From the NCBI GenBank assembly GCA_039881145.1, contig JAYKKI010000015.1, positions 25,842,001 through 25,906,000 on the forward strand: a stretch of 64,000 nucleotides of DNA. The letters run 5' to 3'. Every line of letters begins with the position of its first letter. Position 1 is the first letter of the stretch. This DNA comes from Druceiella hillmani (taxonomy: Eukaryota; Arthropoda; Insecta; Lepidoptera; Hepialidae). Below the pieces are notes generated by a model. That model searched no databases, had not been told where the DNA came from, and was given only the letters and a program-made list of their open reading frames with translations. Shown here in pieces: positions 12,625-26,839 of this stretch. The position numbers and the translations under genes were made by a program.

Positions 12625-14338
12625 TTATAAATATATGCCTGATAGAATAATAGTTGTATGTGTAAATCACATAGTTTACACAAGCTGATTTAGTAAGCAT
12701 AAGTGACTATTTATTACATCAATAGTTTACGCTCGATAAAAAAATAACAGTTTTAACAATTATGAAAAAAACTTACTATCTATTGTACAAATCCATCCGT
12801 ATGAATGTCCGCCATGTGAATAGAATATCCAGAACATAGTAGAAAAACCAATAGCTCACATTTCTTTAGATACTCTTATTTCCCAATTATTTCTCTTTGG
12901 ATTGCGATTAATTATTATTAGTTGCATCGTTTGTAACTTTGACCCTGCCATTCTTCAACCATTTATATTCACGCTCTTTAATGGTTATAAATCAAAAATC
13001 TTTCAATGATAATACCATCATTTACGTATTGAGTTTTATACATTAGCTGATTAACTGAGACAGTTCGTGGGTAGAATTAATACTGGACGAAATAATTTGC
13101 TGATTTTATTTTACTTCTTAGTAATTTATTAACCAATATACCAGGTGTATCCTTTTCCAGCACACCCATATTTTTTTGGTGGTTTGCGAGAAATTGGTCA
13201 AATTCCCTTAACAATTCCATACATCCCAAATAATTTTCATTTTTGAAGCAAAGCTTCTCAACGCAAGTTTTGGAATCAGCATAGAAAAATAACCTATGCC
13301 TATACTCTCTTCAACAGCGTTTATGAACGTGTTGATATGGAAGCTGCACGTCGGTATCGACAGTGCCCCAACCGTGTTCTCGCTGTGCTGCTTGGCTGAA
13401 ATGGTTCACTCTCTCCTTCTATCTGTCTTTTTTTAAAGGTATTTTATGAAATAGAGAGGGTCTATGTTCTTATTACATTCGTATGCCCTTTATGATATTA
13501 TTGAATTTGAATTTACATTGTCGTGTTAACTGTAAACAAGTGACGCTTTTAGAACAAATCATTTAAAAATTATGGCAGATATTTTTTACCTAATTTGGTT
13601 ATAAATCAAAATTAATTATTTACGTAATTTTTATGATTGTATTTTATTTTTATAAGGAAAGTGAGATAGAATGAGAGAAATATAAAGATACTACTTTAAT
13701 AGGTTTATGTAGAGGAGTGTAAAAAGATTTGCTTCTGTCATACGTCTGCTCATCGTCGCGTCCGTTTTTGCCCATTGTCGTCGCGAAACAGATGTCCTTT
13801 CAATCTTATTAATTGCACAACTAATACAACCTTATTTAACATGCTTTTTAGCAGACTAATCGACGCGAGAAAAACTGCGGGTAATAATCTGCTTGTTATT
13901 CCAACATACGAACATAATATGTTACAAATAAATTAATGTAAATATTTACAATATCTGGAAAATTTAGTAATTTCGGACAGCGAATTCTCATGTATTTTAA
14001 ATTATGACCATTTCCAAATATTTCCACTATTTGCAGCCATTTCCATTTATTGGGTCAAATTCATCTTTGCAAGACCAAATTTAGGTTTTATTCTACGCTA
14101 TTTTTTTGAAAACTTTCATATTGATCAAAAAAGAAATGTGTCTACTAGAGGGACCACGCTTTTCATCATAGTCCATATATTAATAAAAACTTGTGATCCC
14201 CGTGATAGTCGTATTTTACAAAATTCACCTAACATCTCTTGCAGAAATACAGAATAGAGAAACTTATTAAAAAGTCAATTTTTTTAAGAGTATTATGTAT
14301 TTAGACTAGTTACTCGTTATACCATTGCTGATAGAATA
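12625..14338. other. AT-rich DNA with one less AT-rich patch
   Basis: The patch 13270-13420 has more balanced composition and a short open plus-frame stretch containing ERVDMEAARRYRQCPN. No family was recognised and no splice sites were confirmed. The rest is featureless. Confidence 0.4.
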
Positions 14339-14340
14339 TA

Positions 14341-14383
14341 TGATATAAATATATAATATATTTAACATTATATATTTATATCA
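14341..14383. repeat. Hairpin, 17-bp AT-only stem, 9-nt loop
   Basis: TGATATAAATATATAAT (14341-14357) pairs exactly with 14367-14383. It is all A/T apart from the end pair, so it may simply be a decayed AT microsatellite. Confidence 0.8.
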
Positions 14384-14389
14384 TTAATA

Positions 14390-17300
14390 ATTTTACTAAA
14401 CGCCAATAGAAAATATGCACACTGAAAATAGACAAAGTTAATGAATGGAAAAAATAGTAAGGCACAGCATGGTTGAGGTAACTGATAAATTATATTGCTA
14501 TTGTATGAGAGAAAATACTTATTTTTTTAAATAAATATTATATAAAAAATCTATAAAAAATTGGTTTGTCCTAAAAGCCTCTTCCTGCTTGCTCGTTATT
14601 TTTCGATAACTTTTGTATGAAATTATATAATGACCACTTGTAATGAATGACGTGGTTCATCAAAAGTATGCATATAGGTAAAATCTAGTCTTTTGTTAAT
14701 TCTATCTTTATTATCTAGTTTAAAAGATACCGGCAAATTTGGATTACCAAACACTATTAAACTAACACTAATGAACACAATTACTTAAATTACCACAAAT
14801 AAGATATAACAGAGCAAAAAATCATTATTACAGAGTAATTCTAACATTCACTATTGTAAATATATAATTACAGAAAAAAGATTATAGTTGCCATACATCG
14901 TTCACTTAATCACATTTTTCTTCATAGCATATGGTAATATATCGAAAGTAATGAAATAATTGTCAGTTTTCTTTAAATTTCACGCCATCTAATTTGTCGT
15001 TCGTGTTTCAAATCAATATTTATATTAACAATCATATTCACTTATCTACTTTCTCACCAAAAATAAAGTAGATTAAAGCTTAAATTATCGAAATGTTGCT
15101 TTGCCGAACTCTGACCCTTCTTTAGTAAAGGTGTCGATTTCGGTAATTGCAAAATTTAAACGCATGAATCAACATAACAACATATTAATAATTTTTAAAT
15201 TCTTTGCAAATTACACTGTGGTATCATTATTATTATTATCTGTGTTATATTATTATCTATCGTGCCGTCCCTCGACGTTTGTTATGTTTGATAAAAGAAA
15301 TGAAACTAAATTTTACAATCCGATAGACTCCATAAATGTTATCATTAACATCTAATAGGTTTCTCAATTAATTCAACGAAACAATTTTTTTGAATTACTA
15401 TTTTTTATCTTTTTTTCAAACGTGCTTTGGAAATAACGTCTAATAACGTCTTATGTACCTTTAATATTAAACTGGCATTTTATATCAGAGGTCGTGATGA
15501 AGGAGTACGTAAATACCCAACCATGTCCAAAAATTTAAATGAAATGTTCTGATGAGCTGCGGCTCATCATCTAAAGTTCAGATCATTTAAAAGTTCAAAT
15601 ATCGTGTTACTCAAACGAAGTGCGGACTTGATTTTACCGAAAATTTTTCTATGATGTTATTATTTTTATTGATTCCATCCTCATTAAAAATTATGTAGGT
15701 TGTCAAAACGGTCAACAATATTTGTGGTAAACTTTTTAATTTGACTATTTAGCTTTAACGTATCAAAACAAACTCTTTTATAAAAAAAAAAACATCAATT
15801 TATCCTATTCAAAACATATTCTGTAATGAGGTTGGATTTTGAAGATTCTACACCCGACGGATCTAAAAGGAACCTTGCGGTCCCTAATACAATTTCTAGT
15901 CATTTATCAATTCTTCTAGATTTCATACACTTATGTAGGTTCTTTTGTTTTATCTATTTAAATAAATGAAAGAGTTGTGGTTTTAAAGATTATTTCTGTT
16001 TTAACCCAGTCATAATTGTTTGTGTAATTATGTATATAAAATGAGTAAAGAATGAACAAAAATATTATCTCAAGAATTTTAAATATATAATTTAAATATA
16101 AGTTTAGTCCACTAATGCACAGAAAATATAATTTATATAATATTTAGAAATAGAGTTAATCGGGTGTGCAGTGTAATTATTTTAAAGTATTTTGAATGTA
16201 GCTAGTACCTTTTATTGCCTTTATATTGAAAAAAAAATTTACAACTTTCATTTAAAATTTACAAATGTTGAATTATTAATATTTTTATACAAAATATTTA
16301 GCCCAAATATTTGCTACTATTCACATGAAAATAATACCCCTATTACGAGTTCCCAAAAAGATACTTATTTGAAGAATTGAAAAAGGGAAATGGTAATTTT
16401 TAGAGCAAAATTATTCGGATTGTATTGTAATTAAGTTGAAAAAATTTAAGTAAGAAAGAATTAGTGAGTTAATATAAATATCGGCATTTTTTAAATTTTA
16501 TGTAAACATTTGTTTAAAATGCATTGAAAAAATACAGCTGTACTTTTTTAATTAATGTGTTCTAAGTCATGACGAGGTGATGCAGTGAATAATTCCATTT
16601 TAATTTACTTACTTAGTCCATTTTGGAAACTAATCATTATTTGTTTCTAAAATTTATAAATGTAATTCACGTAAATGTTAGTCTAGTTGTCTTTAATATG
16701 GGACGAGATTAAATAGAAATATTGTAACGTTTGAAGCCATTATTGCAAAGAGAATTAGATCTAAGCATATTTCGTATTGCATATATTTATATTCATTTTA
16801 TTTTAGTTCCTTTTGATACATTATTTCAATGCAAGATTTTCAAGCAATCGTTTATGTAAGAATTTATTGTGACATAGAAGAAAATAGGGTCGTTAAACAA
16901 GATGAATAAAAGAAAGAATTATTTTAACGGCGATAGTAACATTTTTCTAAATGGAATTTTTCTGATTATAAATTTAAAATTTGTAAATATACATTAACAT
17001 TTTTTGATAATGCTTAAATTTTTCTGAAATAGGATCTAAATACATAACGAGATGCACATCAAATTAAAAATAATCAGATGTCTATACGTAAAACTTTGTT
17101 ACCATTTCATTATATTATACTCATATTTTACTTCAATTACAAGGCGCATTGGCGAAATGAAGACAAAAATAACTATCCTCGCACTTAATAGTGAGGGGTC
17201 AACAGATTCTTCCAACTTTGAAATTTCACATTAACCCACACGAATGGAAATATTTTCTACGGTCGGAACGTCGACATTTCCTACACTGTTTCCATTTTAT

Positions 17301-18500
17301 TCTGCGGTAAATATTTTTTACTTTTTCTTATATTACAGCTTCCACCATTTTAATGTTCTACTCGTTGCAGTAATATTCATTTTTATGCGATAGGTTGAAA
17401 TAAATAGGATGACATATTAAGATAATCTTATATATCAAATAATTTAGTATTTTTTAAAATTGACCATTTCTATCTGGAACAATATGAATTAAAATATATT
17501 TGTGCTAATTTACTCTACTTCAAAATAATAATATCTAGGAAATGTTAAAATAATTTCGTTTTCTTAATAACGTTAGCTGTACTAGTGAACAGCTTTGAAG
17601 TAAACGTTCTCACCACGTGTATATGTGATATTATTATTTCTAGTTGCGCCGATACAACTTCTTTTCCTTGGAATTCGGTATAAAAATGTTATTAGGAATC
17701 TATTCGTGTTTTTTTTTTAATTTCTATACCTCTTTGAACTATGAGCATAAAGTTTACTGAAAACGCCCATAAATTGGCAGTACCATATCGTAATACACAT
17801 ACAGCATAAAATTGCTAAAACCATGACAGAAGACATCGGCAGTACTAATGTCGTAATGCTCATGAAGCCACTAAATAGTATCCTATATGATTCTCGAGGG
17901 TATGAACTATTACCGTACTAAATTGCATCAAAATGCGTGCGGTAGATTTTGCGTTATTGAGGGAAAAATTAAATATAAAAAAATTATATATAGACAAACA
18001 AATGGACAGAGAAAAATCATAAAAATAAGTTTTCGGGTTTTACCATTATTTTATACGAAAAATCAATCACCTTTTTTAAAATATTTTCCACGTACAGACA
18101 TCCTATTTTAATTTTATTATATGTATAGATCAGTAGCTTTGAGTGAAATTTATTAAGTATGTTATAAATTAGTGATATAGTTTTCATCAGAGTAGTAACA
18201 AAAAAGCACACTTCTAAATAACATATGGTTTTTATAAATTATTAGCTAACATGAATCCTAAAAGAAGTTTTACTTTATCCGTGAGGTTGTGTGGGTGAGA
18301 ATTACGCTGCGAATTGTGCTAGAGTTATTTTATTACAACACATTTTTTTATTTTACTAAACACCATTTGTTTATATTAGAGCGTGATTAGAAGAATCGTG
18401 CTATTTTAGCAGACCCTGATAATAATCCTATAAGTGATTGATTTAAAAGTTCCTGACTATCTATTCTGTAAAGCAACGATAGTGCTAAAATCACACGAAC
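14390..18500. other. AT-rich DNA, nothing recognised
   Basis: No coding evidence. Several 60-85-codon frames (15101-15355, 16192-16380, 17052-17234, 17887-18111) have no recognisable motif. A small hairpin GATGAGC/GCTCATC with a 4-nt loop lies at 15551-15568. Confidence 0.45.
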
Positions 18501-18503
18501 CTA

Positions 18504-18547
18504 AAATAGTTTCCAATAATAGGAATTCTTATTGTTGGAAACTATTT
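18504..18547. repeat. Near-perfect palindrome centred on GAATTC
   Basis: AAATAGTTTCCAATAATAG on the left and its inverse on the right flank a central EcoRI-type palindrome, giving about 22-bp arms with one or two mismatches and no real loop. Confidence 0.85.
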
Positions 18548-18549
18548 CA

Positions 18550-20975
18550 GCTTTGGTCATTGTCAAACTTATTATTATTTCAGATTTTGGTCATTGGTAA
18601 TTGGTAGTAAGGGTTACTGAGACATTTATTGAAAAAATCACTGATATTAAAAAAAAATCATCTAATATACTTTTTCTAATATACTGTTCCTACATCTACC
18701 TTTTCTCGTCATTGAAAGAGTATCATGTATTTCGGCAGAAAAAGTTATTTTAAGGTGGCCCCACAAAAGTTAATTGCAAGGCGTTAATTTTTTTTATTTA
18801 ATGCATCCAGCAGTATATACACTAAAAAGGCTATTAATAAGGATTCCAAAATAATTTTTTTCCCGAAACATTTTAGAGACACTGTTGAAAACGTCCACGA
18901 TAGAGTCCACGCCCTCCTGTTCAAAACTGTTAAAATCAACGTTATGAAGATAAATAGCATTCTTAAAGTTTTAATCGTTGTTTACGGGGAAACTAATGCA
19001 GCAATCTTTAACCTAATAGTTTTTGAGATATTCAAGTTATTTGCAAGCCTGTGAGCGATAAGCTAGGAAATATATTTGCGTGTTGAAATTTATTAGAAAT
19101 ATTTCGTGTCCTAAAATATCGATAATTATCTATGAAATCTTCTTAATATGATTTTACTGGTACTTATATGTAATTGTAAGCATTGTTTGATTTAAAAAAA
19201 ATAAAATTATGCAAGATTCACTTTTGCTTGAAAGGTTATTTTTGTGTAGATGGTTATTGAAATAACCATTACGCACCTAAGAACCAATTTAAAAATTAAC
19301 TCAAAAGTACATGCGGTGAAAAAATTATGATAATTTCGTCGACATCATAACGTGAATTCTTGGCGGATATCCATTATTTATATTTATTCCAAATTTGCAT
19401 TCACCTGCATGGTGTACACGAAGGTGACCCGGTAGCGTTGCCTGTTAATTTAAATAAAACCTTGCATAACTTGGTGTGTTCGTTATCGAATAATTCATTT
19501 ATTATGGTAATTTAATTTTTGTTATATTATTAGTCTAAGATTAAGGTGTGTTCGTTGGAATAAACTAGTAGGACGTAGTAATGAATGAGGTATGTTAATT
19601 GCTTATATTAATTAGTTTTTTAAGATTTAATTACAACCATGATAAAAGAGATTCTAATGAGACAACTTCGCTATTCCCATTCACAGGCATCTTCGGCAGA
19701 CATCTTCGAGGATACAGCACGATTTGGATTTTAATTTTATTATAATAAACACTATACAAAAATATTCCAAAATAAAACTGGAGAAAATAATATGTAGTAG
19801 GTATATTAATGCAAAATTATTGATGAAAAGATTATTAAAATAATCTTTTATTCATATGTGTTAATAGTTAATTCACTACAAATTCTTAAGCTAATAATAT
19901 AGATTTCAGGCTTATTTTATTGAATTATTATATTTACTTAATATTTTTTAAAATAAAAGAAATGTAACAAATTGTACATACGTCTTTTAATTCACAGATG
20001 GGGACAATTCTGTACGGGACATGCCATGGTATTAAAAAATTAATAAAGTTATGAAAAGGGAGTAAAATATAGACAATCCTGATTAAAAAAAATCTGGGTT
20101 TAAAAAAGAGGCAATAAATGTTAATATTGATAAGTAAATATATATCTATGATAACTAATGGAATATTAAATAGGTTTTTCCACATGTATTTCACCTTCAG
20201 TTTATCTAATGCTTTAGTCATAACCTTTAGTTGCCAGTATACTGAACTTGAATTCATGGATTCGTCTGATAAGAACTATTCTTACTTGGACAGATAATTT
20301 CGTAACATTTTCTATTTTATTTGAATATGTGTACATATAACACTTAATTTAGGTTGAAAAATAAATAATCGTGCAATTTGTGCACCCAGCGCAGTCAAAA
20401 GAATTAAAGCTTATACCTCATATACTGTCAGCCAACTTTACAAAATCGGCTGAAATGTGAAACAGTTGCGATGGTTAGAAATAGAATTTAGAGAAAAAAA
20501 TGTTGATTACAATAACTAAAAATTCAATTTAAAATTCTATTTTTGCACAGTTTTTCGATATGCATTTTTTTAACGAAATAACAATTTCTAACAATACACC
20601 AAAGTGAAATAAGTATCATGATCATTTCGAAAAATCAAATTTCATTGGATAAACAAGTGATTAGAGAAAACAAAATAGAGAGAAGGAAAATAACGTAGAA
20701 CTAAATCTAAGCAAAACAGGCACTCGCTTAAGCTTTCCACAACGCAAGCCTCTCACTTCCTTTTCTGATACTACATCCTTTATGAAGTCGTTTCCGTTAT
20801 TTTTGATCGGTGTATCATGTATATTTTACTTTACCACTGGCAAAATTTTACTCCAAGATGAAGAATATATCATGACTTACAGGCTAATACAACAGTAAGA
20901 ATTCAATAAAATTAGATCTTAGTAACAAAATTCCACATATTGCAGAACGCAGTCATGACAATAAAGAAATCTATA
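18550..20975. other. AT-rich DNA with two small palindromes
   Basis: No gene seen. Palindromes lie at 19250-19269 (ATGGTTATT, 2-nt spacer) and 19827-19848 (AAAGATTATT, 2-nt spacer). The 107-codon minus frame at 19934-20257 is hydrophobic AT-derived sequence without a recognisable family. Confidence 0.45.
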
Positions 20976-20978
20976 TAA

Positions 20979-20979
<1 letters not shown>

Positions 20980-21043
<64 letters not shown>
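20980..21043. repeat. (AT)n microsatellite
   Basis: About 64 bases of alternating TA, uninterrupted after the first few units. Confidence 0.95.
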
Positions 21044-21044
<1 letters not shown>

Positions 21045-21045
<1 letters not shown>

Positions 21046-21985
21046 TATGGCGATAAAAAATGGTTGGTGGTAGATGTCTAAGTAAACTAAGTAAGGTGAG
21101 ATAACACTAATTTAACAAACAAAATTTAAATTTAACCATCATTGTACCACATTTTTTACCACCATTCGGAACGGTCGCAGAACTTCTGATCTAAGTTTCA
21201 AAGAGACAAACATGACATAATCGATAGAAATATACGACACAAAAAATAGTAAAGGCAGTCCATCCTAGATGCAAATAGTTTACAAAATTTGGATTTTAAT
21301 GTATATGCGCCACAATTTATCGCTTATAATATGAAACACAAAGTTCATTTCGTAAGAACACTGACTACCCAAGACGGGAAATGGCCTATCGGAACTAATA
21401 TGAAGAGCAATGGAATAAATCTGATATGAAAATTTGAATATCTATTTACAAGCGTCATTAAGTAAATTTATCCACAATACATTTTTATGTAGACCATTTG
21501 CACGAACGAGGGCAATGGATCCAACAACCGTACACTTACTACTTTGCTAAAACTTCCACGTACTATCCATAAATAAATCATTATTAGCGTGCGAATGCGC
21601 CATGTGTTGCCATCCTATTTTAATAATATACATATTGATCTTTTAACCCTCTTTTTGACTTGTGTTATTTTCGAGAAAGTCAAAGGAGAGGGAAGGATAT
21701 AGACAATACAATTTCTTGCGAACGTTTGCGTCTATAACCTTCTGTTTAGGGAGTAAAATTATTCGTGTATATATGGATTTCATTATTAATTTTTAAACTT
21801 TCTAAATTTATTTGTGTGTGATATTCGTAGTAGATTGTAACAGAAAGGCAGAAATTTTTACTCGCTCTTTCTTTTTAAATAACAAGTTGAAGTTTCTATT
21901 TAGAATATTTCATACGAGTAATAATGCTATATTTTTATTAGTAATAAAAGTAATAAATTAAACTCCGTATTAAACCAGAATTGTT
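21045..21985. other. AT-rich DNA, nothing recognised
   Basis: No coding signal before the LINE remnant that begins near 21990. Confidence 0.45.
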
Positions 21986-21989
21986 CTGA

Positions 21990-22560
21990 ACTGAACGAAA
22001 TAAAAACGGACTACTCTACTTACAAATATCGGTTGCACAAAAACGAGGAGAAATGAATTTGAAGAACACTCAAGTCTGTCAAAATATATTGCAATGGAAA
22101 CTAGACTGAAGCATCTAACTGCAACATATAACGCCGGACTGGATAACTATCAAAAGAAGCATGATAACTTGCTTTCAGTAACAATTAGTCGCTCACCCTC
22201 AGTTGAGGTTCTTTTTGCTGAAATCATCCAGTTTCGCGGTCAAATTCAGGATATGATGAAGTCGCTTTTAACGTTATACAATGATTTGGAGCGCCGTGTA
22301 CAGGACCTGGAGGCAAAAAGACGTTGAGATGCCATCCTCATTCATGGTGTAAAGGAAGAAGCTGCAATCACTCCGACATCAGCCGCTCTCAGCGTCATCG
22401 TTGATGTTCCACAATGCGTGAAGTCAAGCTGGATTCATGCTACCGTCTAGGTGTTGCAAATTTGCAGAGCAAGACTCCGAGACCAATAGTCGTCAAATTC
22501 GCCAGCAGCGAACATCGTTATAAATACATTATAACGGTCGGTGAAGAAAGCATTAAAGTG
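21990..22560 (+). pseudogene. LINE ORF1 remnant (coiled coil plus RNA-binding region)
   Basis: ORF1 of a non-LTR retrotransposon normally encodes an RNA-binding protein that coats the element's transcript. An open frame from 22094 (METRLKHLTATYNAG) runs 77 codons. Its charged heptad-like tail (LYNDLERRVQDLEAKRR) ends at a TGA where many ORF1 proteins carry on with an Arg-rich stretch. The same frame then reads DAILIHGVKEE. After a frame change near 22415 the next part reads EVKLDSCYRLGVA and PRPIVVKFASSEHRYK, the conserved C-terminal ORF1 pattern (R/C-Y-R-L-G then R-P-I-V-V-K-F). The frame is also open upstream of 22094 (NEFEEHSSLSKYIA), so the original start may lie before it. Stops and frameshifts make it a dead copy. 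Orientation and spacing fit the endonuclease fragment at 22866-23650. Confidence 0.85.
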
Positions 22561-22720
22561 TACTAATTTTGTTAATATCCTTCAGTTATATTTATGAAAG
22601 TACCCGTCTTATTATTTTCTGATGAATGTGCATAGACGCATATAATGTTTGAGGGCTCTTGAGAACTATGCTTCTTTATGTTAAATATGATCTAAGGTGT
22701 CGTGTGTATTATTGTCTCTT

Positions 22721-22723
<3 letters not shown>

Positions 22724-22755
<32 letters not shown>

Positions 22756-22781
22756 CACATATATATATATATATATATACA
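22724..22781. repeat. Compound (AT)n(CATACA)(AT)n microsatellite
   Basis: Two AT runs are separated by ACATACACAT. It lies inside the LINE remnant between the ORF1 and endonuclease pieces, so it probably expanded after insertion. Confidence 0.95.
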
Positions 22782-22865
22782 TAGTTAGCTTTTTGAAAAC
22801 TTAAATATTCCCGCTCGCCTTATTAGCGAAACCTAGCTTAAACCTTCTTTCTTTTGAAATTACTT

Positions 22866-23650
22866 TCTTCGGAATGAAATTATTCTTAGGAACTGTGTAC
22901 TCACCTCCTGGTATTTCGTATTTTGGTGATTTTGAGAATATTATTGACAATCATATACTATCATATCCCCATACGGTGATTATGGGTGACATCAACACCT
23001 GAAAGTGGTATGAGAAGTGTACATATAAATTTGGAACATTGTAAATGCTGGAACCTCACCATTCTTTCATTGTTTGCCACCTTTCACCAGGTATATTATG
23101 ATTCCCTACATGATCTTTCCATTATATCCTCCCCTAAAAGTATACGTTTCTACGGCCAACTTTCTGCTCCTGGGTTCTCACACCGTAATCTAATTTACCT
23201 ATCCTATAAGTTGCATAGTCCTAAGCCGTGTCTTATAATTTTCAATTTTCGTAGCTTTAACAGTATTAACTATTAGTAATTATTTAACAGTTTTAACATT
23301 ATTTTATCAGTATATTGACTTGCCTTGTATGTTTAAGGATGCCAAGCTAATTGATTAGGAATGGTATTTTAGCCAATAAAATTGTTGATGTTAAAGTTGT
23401 AGAATTCAACAACCTTATCATCAAGCTGTTTGATAAGCATGTACCCCTTAAAAGAGTGAAAATTCAAAGAAAGACAGTCCCATAACTTAATAACTCCATT
23501 AAAATATTATGACTAAGCGCGATCGAGCCAAAGTCAGATATCAAGCGAACACCAGTCTTTCAACATGGGAGACATTTAGAGTGCTTAGGAATATATGTGC
23601 ACAAATGTGTAGATATGCTAAAAAGTATGGATGTTTTTTTCTAGTATTTT
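22866..23650 (+). pseudogene. LINE ORF2 endonuclease-domain remnant
   Basis: ORF2 of this class nicks target DNA with an apurinic-type (EEP) endonuclease and reverse transcribes the RNA. Conserved blocks read in order: GTVYSPPG and YFGDFENIID near 22890, VIMGDINT (the G-D-F-N-T block) near 22976, then HDLSIISSPKSIRFYGQLSA and GFSHRNLIYLSYKL at 23110-23215. In the last block the usual S-(H/D)-H-D catalytic motif reads SHRN, so the key Asp is replaced. Next come DKHVPLKRVKI (frame-shifted) near 23430 and the linker before the RT domain, DRAKVRYQAN and FRVLRNICAQMCRYAKK, at 23522-23625. There is no RT domain after 23650, so the copy is truncated. Stops and frameshifts are frequent. The family is CR1/Jockey-like; I cannot fix the clade. 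Confidence 0.88.
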
Positions 23651-23659
23651 ATTTAAGCT

Positions 23660-26600
23660 AACTTTACCAAAATTATAAAAAAAAATCACGACAGATGTAG
23701 TCGTTGTAATTTAAAAATTATTAAATATTTTTTTGGAAACCTGACTAAAAGAAAATAAGAACTTATTAATATAATTACAAACCCATATCCGTCGGGGCAG
23801 CCATATTGCCGACACAATTATTACATTGCCAAAACAATTATTTAAATAATGACAATTTAATGTCCTTCCCCAACATCAATTACATTGCAGCAGCATAGAA
23901 AAGCTATTTCCGCACCTAAGAGAATTTAAATTAGTCACGAATTGATAAAACTTCAAAATGTTACGCATAGGCAGGGTTCCTCTGTTCCATCGTGGGTAAA
24001 AAGTTCCGTATTTATTCAAAAGCTTTGAGAACCACTGAATAACTTGATCACTCGACTACTATATAAAATAATGACTTCGTTTTAAAATGTATTTCGGAGT
24101 GTTAATTATGCAACAGACTTCTTTTTTAGGATTTCGTAACTGAAGGATAAAAATGAACCTATTATTATTATCATTTCATCATTTCACTGTCACATTTGCA
24201 CATAAGTCTTACAGTTTGAGATTGATTGTGACTAAATTTTGCAGGAAATTTATGTAATTATTCCAAAAAAAAATAAAAATAATTTTTTTTCACAGACTCT
24301 ATCAAACGTAGATATTAAAAGATCATTATAGAAATCTTTTATTTTGTAATAAAAAATTACTATGATTATTTTTATGTGACTATATCTTTTCAATACATGA
24401 GTTTTAACGTGATTTTCGAATTGTTTCTAAATTTCTAACATTTTTATCACGTGCATAAAAATCTGAAAAAAATCATGTTAACGATAAATATATCAATCCT
24501 ATCGTGCAAAGTCAATTTGATCAAAATGCGTTCATAAATTTAAACAAGCCAGTAGTTTTCCCGCCTGCAAAAAATCTAAGCACAGTATTTGCATAGTGAA
24601 AAATAATATGAATATTTGTAAAGATTTAATATAAATACTATATAACGTTCAACGTTTAACCATGGAAATGTATCTAAGAATATAGGGAATATTTGTAATG
24701 CGAGTTTTTTTAAAAGGAACTTAACAAAAGGAACGTAATAAATAGTGATAAGACTGACATTATCGAGTAAGTGACAATGAAATAGTTAGACCTCGAACAG
24801 TTAAGTAAAAAAACCTATTCGAAATATGATTGTAAAATTTCATTATTTTTTAAGGAAAATTAAGAAAATCTCAAATTGGCCGTCAATATTTAGTTATTGC
24901 TAGTGAAGGTAAAAAAATTAAAGGTAGCACTTTAACACGATTTAGAATTCTCATCACGTACAAAACTCAGTTTCCTATCCCAAGTGAAAAACACAATACC
25001 ATCGCTATTAAGCAAAGATACACATCCAGTAATTCATGTACCTCGGACCATCATAAAAGAGAAATGAGAAACTGAAGATGGCATCGCTGACTTAGATATA
25101 ATCCGAATATTATGACACAACACAATAGCTAACAAGGACTTATGAGATCAAATAAAATGCTGAAGTGGAATTGGATTCTCAATGAGCTTCACTTTGAAAG
25201 AAATCCGTCCATATTCTTAAACATGCTTTGAATTGGAATACTCAAAACAAGAGGAAGCTTGATCATTCGAAGCAGATGCGACAGTAGGTAGGTTGGTGGA
25301 AAGAATTTTTTTTTATAACGGAAAGATTTAAAGTGTATCGAAATGTGGATGACTTGTATCAAATGGCAAGGTCAAATACCATGAATACGCTTTCAAAAAA
25401 AAGATAGAATAGTTTCCAATATCTGAAACATGTGCTTTGGAAATAAGTTTATAAAGCTACTTGAAAATTTAATTAATTTTCCTTAAAATGATGAAGCGAT
25501 ATTTGTTAATATCTGTTTATTTTTCGTGTTGTCATTTTTAATAAATTATCAATTTACTATCTGTTGGCTATGCTAAAGTTTTTGCGTGCTATTTTACCTT
25601 AAGGGTACTAAAAATAAGAAGAAAAATTTGTACTGAATTGTAAGGAAAATTTCTCAAAATAAAGGAAAAAACCGCATTCATGTTATATATCAATACTAAT
25701 GATTTTTTTTGAGACAATAATACATGATTTTCTTGGTTCAAAAAAAATTGAGGTTCATAAGGAAGGTTTACGTTGTTATAAAGTAAAAGTGGTTATCATT
25801 TAATTTATAACTAATTTTCTATCTTGGCTTCAACAAAACAAAATAAGTTTCCATAATATCTGAAATTATGTAAAATTAGTATAAAAGCTCAAGCCAACCT
25901 TCAAATTTTGATGAACTACTTTCTAAACTTAATCGTAAATATCTTCATGCAATTAAAACTTATTTGGTTAACATATAAATTATTTCTTTCACTAAGGATC
26001 AAGTAACAGTTTAAAAAAAACTATTGCATCGTACGGAAGTATTTAAGTATCTGTGAATTACGAACTACTTCATATAAGTTTATTTTAAATATGCGGATAC
26101 ATTATCAACCACAAGGTTTACAAACTAAATACTCTTGCGCTTTGCCACTTAAATTAATAATATCGATTTTTTAATCTTTACTAATTGTACAAAGTTAAAA
26201 TTATTAACCAAGTAGTTTCTTTGTTTAAAGACAGTTTTTATCCGTTTTAGTGTATGTATAAAAATCATAAATTGTATGAGCGGGCGTCCAGGTGAGAATG
26301 ATATTTTTATTAGACCAACCAAATGTTCTTTTTAGTTCAAATCAGTTCACTTTACTAACATATTCAATAGTGTTTTATTCCAAAATAAGTACTAATATTT
26401 AACTAGCGCTATTCGAACTAAGCTCTAAGGAACGTTGTTGCAGCGCTACTTAAATGCAGAGAACGATTACATTACTTGTCTTTATTAAAAAATAGTATTT
26501 ATTTAATTAGTAATTTTTTATTTAATAACAATTTAATTCCATTTGTTAAGACTGAAGGCGTAGTTATGAAATATAAAATTAATATTTGAAATTTAATTTT

Positions 26601-26790
26601 AAAATTTGACTAGGATAGATCATTTCAATTGTTCCCGAGTTTTACTTTTGTTGGATAAGTCTTAACACAAAAAGTAAACTTTTTTGACTTCTTACAAATG
26701 TCATGGAATTTGTATCTCTATAAATGATTTTAAATATAATAATTTATTCACATACTAGGATTTTAATTTAATCGCATAAAATTTTATTAT
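23660..26790. other. AT-rich DNA, nothing recognised
   Basis: No coding signal beyond the LINE. Homopolymer A and T runs are common. Confidence 0.45.

Positions 26791-26793
<3 letters not shown>

Positions 26794-26837
<44 letters not shown>
26794..26837. repeat. (AT)n microsatellite
   Basis: Alternating AT flanked on both sides by TTTTATTATTA and related sequence. AAAATTTTAT occurs on both sides. Confidence 0.95.
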
Positions 26838-26839
26838 TT

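Noticed and set aside
19934..20257. 107-codon minus-strand frame
   Set aside because: Hydrophobic Ile/Leu/Phe/Tyr-rich reading typical of AT-rich non-coding DNA. No motif or splice context was found.
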